Part shown: positions 16,950-26,325 of the stretch, piece by piece | Position numbering within the stretch: position 1 is the first letter of the stretch | Layout: the number at the start of each line of letters is the position of its first letter | Source: Phyllobacterium myrsinacearum | GTDB lineage: Bacteria; Pseudomonadota; Alphaproteobacteria; Rhizobiales; Rhizobiaceae | Length of the DNA stretch: 64,000 nt | Direction of reading: 5' to 3' | Assembly (NCBI RefSeq): GCF_014138285.1 | Contig: NZ_JACGXN010000008.1 | Span: 161,714 to 225,713, forward strand | The notes under the pieces: generated by a model | Told to the model about the DNA's origin: nothing | The model's database searches: none | What the model saw: only the letters and a program-made list of their open reading frames with translations | Program-made: the position numbers and the translations under genes

Positions 16950-17125
16950 CGGGCTCTCCCTGAGAATAGACCGCAATGCTCACCGATCCCGTCAGGAGAG
17001 AGTGACTGTAATGCGCCGCCTGCAGAGAGAGATTGTCCGATTTTCCCCCGTGATTTGGAGAGATGGACCGGGGTGTCAGTCGGGTGGTCCGTTCTAAGAT
17101 TTGCGTGTCGCATGAGATGCGAATG

Positions 17126-17626
17126 TCAATTTCGTTCCACTAGCGGCTGGATCAGGTCATGAACAGGCAGAGCTGTTTCCTCTTTCACCGTCTTGGTGAT
17201 GATGTAGGAAAAATACCGGTCGATACCGAGCTCCCGTTGCAACAGATCATCGATAAGCCGCTGATAGGCATCGATATCCCGGGCGACAATTTTCAGAATG
17301 TAATCGACACCGCCGCCAACCGACCAGCACGAGGTTACCTCGGGCAAAAGCTTTATCGCCCGCTCGAACCGCTCGAAATCCGTCTGCTTGTGCGACGCGA
17401 GCGTGACCTCCACGAGGATACTGGCGACTGGCGCAACCAGCCTGAGCGCCAGCCGCGCATGATAACCGGTGATAATCCCCGCCTTTTCCAGCCGGCGAAG
17501 CCTTGTCCAGCACGGTGTCGGCGAGATACCCGCCCGTTCGGCAAGGGCGAGTTTGGTGATCCGTCCATCCCGCTGGATGGCATCGAGAATGCGGATATCG
17601 ATTGCGTCAAGCCTAGGTGCGCCCAT
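17126..17626 (-). CDS. Lrp/AsnC-family regulator of the ectoine locus (DoeX/AsnC-like)
   Basis: A 166-residue feast/famine regulator. The N-terminal helix-turn-helix (LDAIDIRILDAIQRDGR, then KLALAERAGISPTPCWTRLRRLE) is followed by a RAM ligand-binding domain (VEVTLASHKQ, VGGGVDYILKIVARD). An AsnC-type regulator is a standard member of ectoine catabolic clusters beside the MocR-type EnuR. It is divergent from enuR across 85 bp and 176 bp upstream of doeC, so it may act on both directions. Confidence 0.88.
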   Translation of the reverse strand: MGAPRLDAIDIRILDAIQRDGRITKLALAERAGISPTPCWTRLRRLEKAGIITGYHARLALRLVAPVASILVEVTLASHKQTDFERFERAIKLLPEVTSCWSVGGGVDYILKIVARDIDAYQRLIDDLLQRELGIDRYFSYIITKTVKEETALPVHDLIQPLVERN

Positions 17627-17682
17627 TACCGTTCCAGTTCAAAGAGTGGATTGATCATGGCCTTGTGTTTTTCTCATTGTCA

Positions 17683-17719
17683 ATTGACCTGATTTCAATC
17701 AATCTGAAATCATGACATT
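17683..17719. promoter_or_regulatory. Candidate EnuR operator pair upstream of and overlapping the enuR start
   Basis: ATTGACCTGATTT at 17683-17695 and an inverted copy, AAATCATGACATT at 17707-17719, match the motif ATTGWCMTGATTT that occurs twice before ehuA. The second copy overlaps the enuR ATG. Between them GATTTCA-N7-TGAAATC (17691-17711) is an exact inverted repeat ending at the start codon. Autorepression is the simplest reading, but it is inference. Confidence 0.55.
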
Positions 17720-19097
17720 ATGGCGTCCTGATATCAGCTCACTCACCCGCCCTGCCTACCTCTCGTTGGCGGACCAGATTGCACGCGCCGTGGGTGACGG
17801 CACCTTGGCAGCAGGTACGCGTCTGCCGACCCACCGGAAGATGGCGGAAGATCTGCAACTGTCCGTGCAGACGGTCAGCCGTGCCTATGAGGAGCTCATT
17901 CGCCGGGGCATGCTTTCGGGCGAAACCGGGCGTGGCAGTTTCGTCAAGGCGCAGCGGCGCGAAATCGATCAGCCTTATCTGCCGGAGCGTCTTGGCGAAG
18001 TGATTGACCTTTCGATCCTCAAGCCCGTCTGCGAAAAAATGCATCATGAGCGTTTGAAGAAGGCGCTGGGCTGGCTTTCTGAAACCCTGCCCGCAAGTTC
18101 CGCTTTGTCGTTCCGTCCGAACGTGGTTTTCCCGCGCCACCGCGCCACGGCGGTCAAGTGGCTGCGCGAGTGCGGCCTTGATGTCCCCGCGTCGAATATC
18201 AGCGTCACCAACGGTGCGACCGCTGCGATGACCGTCGCCATCATGAGTGTTGCACCTGTCGGTTCGATCATTGCGACCGAAGCTACCGGGCACCATACTC
18301 TTGTGCCGCTGGCCTCCTATCTTGGGCTGACACTCAAGGGCATAGCCATTGACGATCAGGGCATAATCCCCGAAGCGCTGGATGCGGCATGCAAGGAATC
18401 CAGCATTCGCGCATTGTTTGTGCAGCCGGCCGCGATCAATCCATGCGCAACAGTGATGGGATCTGTCCGCCGCGCCGAGATTGTCGAGGTTGCGCGCAAA
18501 CGCGATATTGCGATTGTCGAAAGCGATATACTCGGCCCTTTGGTCCAGGATCGTCCGCCACCGATTGCCGCACTGGCTCCCGAGCGGACGCTCTATTTCA
18601 CCAGCTTTACCAAGACTGTCGTACCGGGTTTACGCATCGGCTATCTGGCAGCGCCTGACCGTTATGTTGCCGCTGTCGCCAACCGCCATCTCGTTTCCAA
18701 CTGGATGGCAACACCTATGGTTGCGGAGATCGCCACACGCTGGGTCGAGGACGGCACGGCCATGGAACTGGTGCAATGGCAGCGCGAAGCCCTGCGGCGC
18801 AGACACGAGATTGCGTCGCAGGTGCTTTCAGGTACATTTTTCCGCTCGCACCCGCAAAGCCTGCATATCTGGCTGCCACTGACCGACGGGCGAACGGAAG
18901 AGACCTTCGTCGCTCAGGCACGCTTGCAGAATGTCGCCATCGCACCCGGTGCATCATTCCGCATTTCGCAGGAAGACTGGACACCGGCCGTGCGCATATC
19001 GCTCGGCTCCACCACGGAAGCCGAATTGTTGCGTGGCCTTACGGTCGTCGGAAGTCTGCTGCAGGGTGATCCCGAACACCTGTTGCTCGCCATTTAG
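17712..19097 (+). CDS. enuR: MocR/GabR-type regulator EnuR of ectoine catabolism
   Basis: A 461-residue fusion of a GntR winged helix (AGTRLPTHRKMAEDLQLSV and TVSRAYEELIRRGML, within about 1-75) and an aminotransferase-like domain that binds PLP (lysine in YFTSFTKTVVPGLRIGYL, near 300). EnuR is a repressor relieved when ectoine breakdown products such as N-alpha-acetyl-diaminobutyrate react with the bound PLP. It is divergent from the AsnC-type gene and just upstream of ehuA, the usual place. No Shine-Dalgarno sequence precedes the ATG, and an operator-like inverted repeat abuts it, so the mRNA may be leaderless. Confidence 0.88.
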   Translation: MTLWRPDISSLTRPAYLSLADQIARAVGDGTLAAGTRLPTHRKMAEDLQLSVQTVSRAYEELIRRGMLSGETGRGSFVKAQRREIDQPYLPERLGEVIDLSILKPVCEKMHHERLKKALGWLSETLPASSALSFRPNVVFPRHRATAVKWLRECGLDVPASNISVTNGATAAMTVAIMSVAPVGSIIATEATGHHTLVPLASYLGLTLKGIAIDDQGIIPEALDAACKESSIRALFVQPAAINPCATVMGSVRRAEIVEVARKRDIAIVESDILGPLVQDRPPPIAALAPERTLYFTSFTKTVVPGLRIGYLAAPDRYVAAVANRHLVSNWMATPMVAEIATRWVEDGTAMELVQWQREALRRRHEIASQVLSGTFFRSHPQSLHIWLPLTDGRTEETFVAQARLQNVAIAPGASFRISQEDWTPAVRISLGSTTEAELLRGLTVVGSLLQGDPEHLLLAI

Positions 19098-19131
19098 TCA
19101 AAGCGCGCAATTTCATGGCAATAAAACTTAT

Positions 19132-19167
19132 ATTGTCATGATTTAATTTTTATAATTGACATGATTT
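19132..19167. promoter_or_regulatory. Candidate EnuR direct-repeat operator upstream of ehuA
   Basis: ATTGTCATGATTT (19132-19144) and ATTGACATGATTT (19155-19167) are a direct repeat differing at one base, with starts 23 bp apart, so both lie on one face of the helix. MocR-type regulators commonly bind such repeats. They sit 55-90 bp before the ehuA ATG in an AT-rich promoter-like stretch. Confidence 0.65.
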
Positions 19168-19221
19168 GATAAGTCTCTCATCGTTTAGGGCATAGCCGGT
19201 CTCAACCAGAGGGAGAGACGC

Positions 19222-20043
<822 letters not shown>

Positions 20044-20096
20044 TCGGCACGGCACCTGCACACCTTAAAACACAAGAAAACTGAGGAGTTGGGAAC

Positions 20097-20942
20097 ATGT
20101 TGAACTTGAAAACAATGAGTGCATCGATCGGAGCGATTGCACTGTCTGCCCTGGCGCTTTCCGTGCCTGCAAAAGCGGATGAAGCGCTCGACAAACTGAA
20201 AGCGCAGGGCTTTGCGCGCATTGCGATTGCCAATGAGCCACCTTTCACCGCGGTCAAGCCGGATGGCACAGTGTCCGGCGCAGGGCCTGATGTTGCACGA
20301 GCCGTCTTCAAGAAGCTCGGCGTGGCCGATGTGGTTGCATCCATCTCCGAATATGGCGCCATGATCCCGGGCCTTCAGGCCGGACGTCATGATGTGGTGA
20401 CGGCCGGGCTGTTCATGAAACCGGAACGCTGCCGGGCCGTCGCCTATTCCGAGCCAATTCTGTGCGATGCCGAAGCTTTTCTGGTCAAGAAGGGCAATCC
20501 CAAGGGCTTCAAGAGCTACAAGGATATCGCGGTGGATGCGAAAGCAACCATCGGCGCACCCGGTGGCGGCACGGAAGAACGGCTGGCGCTGGAAGCCGGT
20601 GTGCCACGTGACCGCGTGATCGTTGTTCCCGATGGCCAGAGCGGCATCAAGATGCTGCAGGACGGGCGTATCGATGTCTACTCCCTGCCGGTTCTTTCCA
20701 TCAATGATCTGGTCAAGAAGGCCAATGACCCGAATGTCGAAGTCTTCGCCCCCGTCGTGAACGCACCGGTCTATTGCGATGGCGCGGCCTTCCGCAAGGA
20801 CCAGACCACCCTGCGCGACGAGTTCGACAAGGTTCTCGCCGAGATGAAGAAATCAGGTGAATTTGAGAAGATCGTCGAACCTTACGGCTTCTCGGCCAAG
20901 GCAGCCATGTCAACAACGCGCGAGAAGCTTTGCGCCGGCTGA
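20097..20942 (+). CDS. ehuB: Ectoine/hydroxyectoine-binding periplasmic protein EhuB
   Basis: A 281-residue family-3 solute-binding protein with a Sec signal peptide cleaved near AKA-DEAL (residue 27). The segments NEPPF, SEYGAMIPGLQ and GLFMKPERC supply Phe, Tyr, Phe and Arg at the places where Sinorhizobium EhuB builds its aromatic cage and carboxylate clamp for ectoine. This supports ectoine rather than ordinary amino acids as ligand. TGAGGAG eight bases before the ATG is a strong ribosome site. It lies 53 bp after ehuA. Confidence 0.9.
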   Translation: MLNLKTMSASIGAIALSALALSVPAKADEALDKLKAQGFARIAIANEPPFTAVKPDGTVSGAGPDVARAVFKKLGVADVVASISEYGAMIPGLQAGRHDVVTAGLFMKPERCRAVAYSEPILCDAEAFLVKKGNPKGFKSYKDIAVDAKATIGAPGGGTEERLALEAGVPRDRVIVVPDGQSGIKMLQDGRIDVYSLPVLSINDLVKKANDPNVEVFAPVVNAPVYCDGAAFRKDQTTLRDEFDKVLAEMKKSGEFEKIVEPYGFSAKAAMSTTREKLCAG

Positions 20943-21022
20943 CAAGCACCCTGTCATGGTCACTCCGGCAGGGATACCGGAGTGACCATCCGCAATTTCC
21001 GTCACGAACGAGAGCATGACCG

Positions 21023-21682
21023 ATGGGCCAGTGGGCCGGATATTTACAGCTGATTCTGGAAGGGGCGCTGGTTACCATCAAGCTGACCCTGATGGGGTCC
21101 GTGCTTGCGCTGATCATGGCCTTTATCGCCGGCCTCGGCCGGATATCGCGATTCCGGGCTGTGCGCGCACTGGCCACCACCTATATCGAGTTCTTTCGCG
21201 GTACCTCCATCTTCGTCCAGCTCTTCTGGGCCTATTTCGTGCTGCCGCTGTTCGGCTTCTCGCTCACGCCGTTGCAGGCGGGTGTTCTGGCGCTCGGTCT
21301 CAACGTGGGAGCCTATGGCGCCGAAGTCGTGCGCGGTGCAATCAAGTCCATCGGACGGGAACAGTATGAGGCCTGCATTGCTCTGAACTTCAACCGCTGG
21401 CAGAGCTTGCGCCATATCATTCTGCCGCAGGCTTTCGTACTGATGCTGCCGACCTTCGGTAACAATGCGATCGAGCTTTTGAAAGCCTCCGCTGTCGTAT
21501 CGCTGATTTCCCTTTCGGACATGACGTTCCAGGCGCAGGTCGTACGCGCCCAGACAGGCAGCACATTGATGCCTTTCCTGACCATTCTTGTTCTTTACTT
21601 CCTTATGTCGTCGGTCATCTCCGCCGCGATCCGCGGACTGGAGCGTTATCTGACCCGCGGCCTTGACGGCGTGAGGTCCTGA
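21023..21682 (+). CDS. ehuC: Ectoine ABC importer permease EhuC
   Basis: A 219-residue inner-membrane permease of the HisMQ family with about five membrane segments. The coupling motif EVVRGAIKSIGREQYEACIAL (EAA loop) is near residue 100, and the typical first-helix sequence GALVTIKLTLMGSVLAL is present. It follows ehuB by 80 bp and is 1 bp from ehuD, so the two permeases are translationally linked and form the heterodimeric channel. Confidence 0.88.
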   Translation: MGQWAGYLQLILEGALVTIKLTLMGSVLALIMAFIAGLGRISRFRAVRALATTYIEFFRGTSIFVQLFWAYFVLPLFGFSLTPLQAGVLALGLNVGAYGAEVVRGAIKSIGREQYEACIALNFNRWQSLRHIILPQAFVLMLPTFGNNAIELLKASAVVSLISLSDMTFQAQVVRAQTGSTLMPFLTILVLYFLMSSVISAAIRGLERYLTRGLDGVRS

Positions 21683-21683
21683 G

Positions 21684-22346
21684 ATGGAATGGGATTGGGC
21701 CTTTGTTATCGAAATTCTTCCGACCATGATCGAGGGCGTGAAGATCACCATTCTGGCAACCCTTCTGGGATCGGTGCTTGCCGCCATTATCGGCCTTGGT
21801 CTGGCTATCCTGCGCCGCTCGAAGAATGCCTTTGTCTCGAAGCCCGTTGGCTTTCTCGCCGACTTCATTCGCGGCACGCCTTTGCTCGTGCAGCTGTATT
21901 TCATCTTCTACGTGCTGCCCGATGCGGGCATTACCCTCTCCCCGCTGGTCGCCGGTGTAATCGGCCTCGGCCTGCATTACGGCACCTACACGGCAGAGGT
22001 CTATCGCGGTGGCATCGACAACGTGGCACGCGGCCAGTGGGAAGCTGCTCGCGCCTGCAATCTCTCGGCATTCCAGACCTGGACAAGGATCATTCTGCCG
22101 CAGGCCTTGCCGCCGATGATCCCGGCACTCGCCAACTATTTCATCGCCATGTTCAAGGAAACGCCGCTGCTTTCCGCGATCACCGTGCTTGAACTGATGA
22201 ATCAGGCGCGAAGCATCGCCAATTACAACTATCGCTACATTGAGCCGATCACACTGGTGGGCGCATTCTTCCTGGTGATCAGTCTTGTATCCGTCATTGC
22301 CCTGCGCTGGCTCGAACGCCGCTATGGGCGGATCGAGGAGAGATAA
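21684..22346 (+). CDS. ehuD: Ectoine ABC importer permease EhuD
   Basis: A 220-residue paralogue of EhuC with about five membrane segments and the EAA-type loop EVYRGGIDNVARGQWEAARAC near residue 110. FIRGTPLLVQLYFIFYVLPD is the conserved second-helix region of the family. It starts immediately after ehuC and ends 1 bp before eutA, showing a tightly packed transport-catabolism operon. Confidence 0.88.
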   Translation: MEWDWAFVIEILPTMIEGVKITILATLLGSVLAAIIGLGLAILRRSKNAFVSKPVGFLADFIRGTPLLVQLYFIFYVLPDAGITLSPLVAGVIGLGLHYGTYTAEVYRGGIDNVARGQWEAARACNLSAFQTWTRIILPQALPPMIPALANYFIAMFKETPLLSAITVLELMNQARSIANYNYRYIEPITLVGAFFLVISLVSVIALRWLERRYGRIEER

Positions 22347-22347
22347 C

Positions 22348-23127
22348 ATGGGTATTCCGATCAAGGTCACCCAAACAATGACGCCGCTTGGCTTCGATGA
22401 CCGCCCCATTGCCAAGCGCGTCGGCCTCGTGATCCTCGCCACGGACCATACGACGGAACCGGACTTTCAGCGCATGGTCGCGAGCGACACAATCGGCCTC
22501 TATACGGCGCGCATCCCCTATGCCAATCCGACGACCCCGGAAAATCTGCGTCGCATGCAGCCTGAACTGACGGTGGGCGCGGGATTGATCCTGCCCGGCG
22601 AGAATCTCGATGCGATCTGCTATTCCTGTACATCGGCGTCGGTGGTCATCGGTGACGATGCGATCGAATCCGCAATCAAAGCCGCCAAGCCCGGCGTGCC
22701 GGTCATTACCCCGCCGCTTGCCGCCGTTCGCGCACTGCATGCCTTCGATGCCAGGCGTATCAGTGTGCTCACGCCCTATACCGTCGAAACGAGCACACCG
22801 ATGCTGGCTTACTTCCAAGCCAAGGGTTTCGATATCGCCCGTTTCACCTGTTTCGGCCTCGAAGACGACCGGGAAATGGCACGCATTACGCCCGCATCAC
22901 TCGTGGCTGCAGCCACCGAAGCCATGGCCCCGGACTGCGACGCCCTGTTCATATCCTGCACCGCATTGCGCGCCGCCATTGCCGCCCCGCAGATCGAAGC
23001 GGCGATCGGCAAGCCTGTTGTCACGAGTAATCTCGCCACGGCATGGGCAACATTGCACCTGTGCGGCGAAAATCAGCCGCGACCGGAACTTGGTCAATTG
23101 ATGACCCGGTCCATGGGCGCCTGGTAA
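22348..23127 (+). CDS. eutA: Ectoine utilization protein EutA (Asp/Glu racemase-arylmalonate decarboxylase fold)
   Basis: A 259-residue protein of the maleate isomerase/arylmalonate decarboxylase group. The two catalytic cysteines typical of this fold lie in ICYSCTSASVVIG and FISCTALRAA. In ectoine clusters EutA is thought to act with EutB and EutC in turning hydroxyectoine into ectoine. GGAGAGA precedes ATG 22348. The name refers to ectoine, not ethanolamine, utilization. Confidence 0.86.
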   Translation: MGIPIKVTQTMTPLGFDDRPIAKRVGLVILATDHTTEPDFQRMVASDTIGLYTARIPYANPTTPENLRRMQPELTVGAGLILPGENLDAICYSCTSASVVIGDDAIESAIKAAKPGVPVITPPLAAVRALHAFDARRISVLTPYTVETSTPMLAYFQAKGFDIARFTCFGLEDDREMARITPASLVAAATEAMAPDCDALFISCTALRAAIAAPQIEAAIGKPVVTSNLATAWATLHLCGENQPRPELGQLMTRSMGAW

Positions 23128-23133
23128 ATCAGC

Positions 23134-24135
23134 ATGGCCCGGACATTTGTCACCCTGACCGAGATCGAGGCAGCGCGCCCGGTGATTGCGCCGCACATCC
23201 TGCACACACCCACGCTTCTGTCGGCAAGCCTGACCGAAAGGGTGGGGGTGCCGGTCTATCTCAAACTTGAACACCGGCAGATCACGGGAGCATTCAAGCT
23301 GCGGGGTGCCCTCAATGCCTTGAACAGCTTGTCGTCGGATGAAAGAAAGCGCGGTGTTGTCACCGCATCAACCGGCAATCACGGCCGCGCCCTCGCCTAT
23401 GCCGCCGGCCTGCAAGGCATTCGCTCGATTATTTGCATGTCGAACCTTGTGCCTGGCAACAAGGTGAATGAGATCCGCAAGCTTGGTGCAGAAATCCGGA
23501 TTGTCGGCACATCGCAGGATGACGCCCAGGAGGAAGTCGAGAAAATCGTCGCGCAGGATGGTTTCGCCATGGTTTCACCCTTTGACAACCCGGCCATCGT
23601 CGCCGGTCAGGGAACAATCGGGCTTGAGATCATTGATGCCCTGCCGGACGTTGAAACCGTTCTCGTCCCGCTTTCCGGCGGCGGGCTCATCGCGGGGATC
23701 GCCGCAGCGGTTAAAGCTCTGAAGCCGAAGACAAGGGTCATCGGAATTTCGATGCAGAACGGCGCGGCAATGGCTGCCAGCCTCAAAGCCGGTCATCCCG
23801 TCAGCGTTGAGGAACAGCAAAGCCTGGCCGATTCCCTCGGCGGCGGCATCGGCCTCGACAACCGTGTGACCTTCGGCATGGTGCGTAAACTCGTCGATGA
23901 GGTCGTGCTGCTCTCCGAAGAAGAAATAGCGGCGGGCATCATCCACGCTTACGCGCAGGAGCGGGAAATCATCGAAGGCGCGGCAGCCGTTGGTATCGGT
24001 GCGCTTCTTGCGGGCAAGATCAGGTTGCAGGGACCAGTGGTTGCCCTGCTTTCCGGGCGCAATATCGACATGGGCCAGCATCGCCGCATCGTCGCCGGAT
24101 ACCATGCAACGGAGACCGTGCCATGTCGCGCATGA
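23134..24135 (+). CDS. eutB: Ectoine utilization protein EutB (threonine dehydratase-like PLP enzyme)
   Basis: A 333-residue fold-type II PLP protein. Schiff-base lysine is in HRQITGAFKLRGALNAL (near residue 56), cofactor-phosphate loop in VPLSGGGLIAGIAAAV, and STGNHGRALAYAA binds substrate. Sequence searches often label it threonine ammonia-lyase, but it lies between eutA and eutC and is taken to work on hydroxyectoine-derived compounds. It overlaps eutC by 13 bp, indicating translational coupling. Confidence 0.85.
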   Translation: MARTFVTLTEIEAARPVIAPHILHTPTLLSASLTERVGVPVYLKLEHRQITGAFKLRGALNALNSLSSDERKRGVVTASTGNHGRALAYAAGLQGIRSIICMSNLVPGNKVNEIRKLGAEIRIVGTSQDDAQEEVEKIVAQDGFAMVSPFDNPAIVAGQGTIGLEIIDALPDVETVLVPLSGGGLIAGIAAAVKALKPKTRVIGISMQNGAAMAASLKAGHPVSVEEQQSLADSLGGGIGLDNRVTFGMVRKLVDEVVLLSEEEIAAGIIHAYAQEREIIEGAAAVGIGALLAGKIRLQGPVVALLSGRNIDMGQHRRIVAGYHATETVPCRA

Positions 24136-25115
24136 CCATTCTCACTGAAGCCGATCTGCGCCGTATCGTTTCTCTCGATCTTGATGCGGTTGCGTGTGTC
24201 GAAGCTGCCTTCGAAGCCCTTGCAACGAAGGCCGTTGCCATGCCGCCGATTCTGCGGCTCGACATCCCGGAACATCGCGGCGAAGTGGATGTCAAAACCG
24301 CCTATGTCCCCGGTATCGATGCATTTGCGATCAAGATCAGCCCCGGCTTTTTCAACAACCCCCAGATCGGCCTGCCCAGCGTCAACGGCATGATGGTGCT
24401 GTTCTCCAGCAAGACCGGACTGGTCGAAGCCTTGTTGCTCGACAACGGCTATCTGACGGATGTTCGCACAGCGGCAGCCGGAGCCGTGGCTGCGAAATAT
24501 CTTGCCCGCAAGAACGCAAGCGTGGCGACGATCTTTGGCGCCGGTGTACAGGCAGAACTGCAGCTCAAGGCACTGACACTGGTTCGTCCCATTGACGAGG
24601 TTCGTCTGTGGGCGCGTGATCCGCAAAAGGCTGAAGCGACCGCCAAGCGTATGCAGGCCGGGCTTGGCATCCAGATATCCGTTGAAAGCGATCCGTCGAA
24701 GGCCGTTGCGGGAAGCGATATTATAGTCACGACAACGCCGTCCGAGGAGCCGCTGCTTCGGGCGGAATGGCTGGAACCGGGTCAACATGTGACCGCGATG
24801 GGGTCGGATGCCGAGCACAAGAACGAAATCGATCCGGTTATTATCCGGTTTGCCGATCTGTATGTCGCCGATAGCCTGAAACAGACAAGGCGGCTGGGCG
24901 AACTCCATCACGCCATAGCGGCAGGGTTGATTCCCGAAAACCAGGCCTTTCCGGAACTCGGCGCCATCATTGCAGGCACCAGTGCCGGCCGGCGGTCGGA
25001 CCATGCGATCAGCGTTGCCGATCTGACCGGAACCGGCGTTCAGGACACCGCCATTGCCACGCTTGCCCGTGACCGCGCCAAAAAGGCCGGCGCCGGCACA
25101 GCGTTTGAAAGTTGA
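24123..25115 (+). CDS. eutC: Ectoine utilization protein EutC (ornithine cyclodeaminase family)
   Basis: A 330-residue member of the ornithine cyclodeaminase/mu-crystallin family. The NAD(H)-binding region VATIFGAGVQAELQLKAL is near residue 140 and the substrate side includes YVPGIDAFAIKISPGFFNN. LDIPEHRGEVDVKTAY is typical of EutC. Role proposed with EutA and EutB in hydroxyectoine conversion. Starts at ATG 24123 or 24132; the first overlaps the eutB stop region. Confidence 0.85.
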   Translation: MSRMTILTEADLRRIVSLDLDAVACVEAAFEALATKAVAMPPILRLDIPEHRGEVDVKTAYVPGIDAFAIKISPGFFNNPQIGLPSVNGMMVLFSSKTGLVEALLLDNGYLTDVRTAAAGAVAAKYLARKNASVATIFGAGVQAELQLKALTLVRPIDEVRLWARDPQKAEATAKRMQAGLGIQISVESDPSKAVAGSDIIVTTTPSEEPLLRAEWLEPGQHVTAMGSDAEHKNEIDPVIIRFADLYVADSLKQTRRLGELHHAIAAGLIPENQAFPELGAIIAGTSAGRRSDHAISVADLTGTGVQDTAIATLARDRAKKAGAGTAFES

Positions 25116-25138
25116 TATTCGAAAGTGAGGAAACCAGA

Positions 25139-26320
25139 ATGACCGAGCCCAATCTGAAGTTCAGCCGCGATGAGTTTGCGCAGAGGCTGGCAAAAACCCG
25201 CAAGGCCATGGAGAAAAAGGGCATCGACGTACTGATCTGCAGCGATCCGTCCAACATGGCATGGCTGACGGGGTATGACGGCTGGTCATTTTACGTGCAT
25301 CAGGCAGTAATCGTTCCACCGGAGGGCGAACCCATCTGGTACGGCCGCGGTCAGGATGCCAATGGTGCCAAGCGCACCGCCTATCTCAGGCACGACAACA
25401 TTGTCGGCTATCCCGATCATTACGTTCAATCCACCGAACGTCATCCCATGGATTTTCTGTCAAAGCTTCTCGAAGAGCGTGGATGGGGCAAGAAGACCAT
25501 CGGCGTCGAAATGGACAATTACTGGTTCTCGGCAGCAGCGTTCGCCTCGTTGCAAAAGCATTTGCCCAATGCCCGGTTTGTCGATGGAACAGCGCTCGTC
25601 AACTGGCAGCGTGCCATCAAGAGCAAGACAGAGCTCGACTATATGCGCAAGGCCGCACGCATTGTCGAACTCATGCACGAGCGCATCGTCAACAAGGTCG
25701 AAGTCGGTATGCGCAAATGCGATCTGGTTGCCGAAATCTACGATGCCGGCATTCGCGGGACCGATACATTCGGTGGCGACTATCCGGCTATCGTGCCGCT
25801 GCTTCCATCAGGAGCGGATGCATCTGCTCCCCACCTGACCTGGGATGACCAGCCCATGAAGAGCGGCGAAGGTACGTTTTTTGAAATTGCCGGTTGCTTC
25901 AACCGCTACCATGTACCGCTGTCCCGTACGGTTTTCCTGGGCAAACCGACCCAGGCTTTTCTGGATGCGGAAAAGGCAACGCTTGAGGGGATGGAAGCAG
26001 GGCTTGCAGCCGCCAAACCCGGCAACACCTGCGAAGACATTGCCAATGCCTTTTTCGGTGTGCTCAGGAAATACGGCATCGTTAAGGACAACCGCACCGG
26101 TTACCCCATCGGGATTTCCTATCCACCGGATTGGGGCGAGCGCACCATGAGCCTGCGCCCCGGTGACAAGACAGTACTGGAACCGGGTATGACGTTCCAT
26201 TTCATGACCGGTCTCTGGCTTGAAACCATGGGTCTCGAGATCACCGAAAGCATCCTGATTACCGACACCGGCGTCGAATGTCTTGCCAACGTGCCCCGGC
26301 AACTTTTTGTGAAGAATTGA
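25139..26320 (+). CDS. eutD: Ectoine hydrolase EutD/DoeA (M24 peptidase fold)
   Basis: A 393-residue protein with the N-terminal creatinase-like domain and the C-terminal pita-bread fold of M24 peptidases. Ectoine hydrolase opens the tetrahydropyrimidine ring of ectoine to N-alpha-acetyl-L-2,4-diaminobutyrate. SDPSNMAWLTGYDGWSFY and YPIGISYPPDWGERTMSL are characteristic of the group. GAGGAAACC precedes ATG 25139. It lies 23 bp after eutC and 5 bp before eutE. Confidence 0.9.
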   Translation: MTEPNLKFSRDEFAQRLAKTRKAMEKKGIDVLICSDPSNMAWLTGYDGWSFYVHQAVIVPPEGEPIWYGRGQDANGAKRTAYLRHDNIVGYPDHYVQSTERHPMDFLSKLLEERGWGKKTIGVEMDNYWFSAAAFASLQKHLPNARFVDGTALVNWQRAIKSKTELDYMRKAARIVELMHERIVNKVEVGMRKCDLVAEIYDAGIRGTDTFGGDYPAIVPLLPSGADASAPHLTWDDQPMKSGEGTFFEIAGCFNRYHVPLSRTVFLGKPTQAFLDAEKATLEGMEAGLAAAKPGNTCEDIANAFFGVLRKYGIVKDNRTGYPIGISYPPDWGERTMSLRPGDKTVLEPGMTFHFMTGLWLETMGLEITESILITDTGVECLANVPRQLFVKN

Positions 26321-26325
26321 TACCC

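Noticed and set aside
23134..24135. eutB as biosynthetic threonine dehydratase
   Set aside because: It lacks the C-terminal regulatory domain and is embedded in the ectoine operon.
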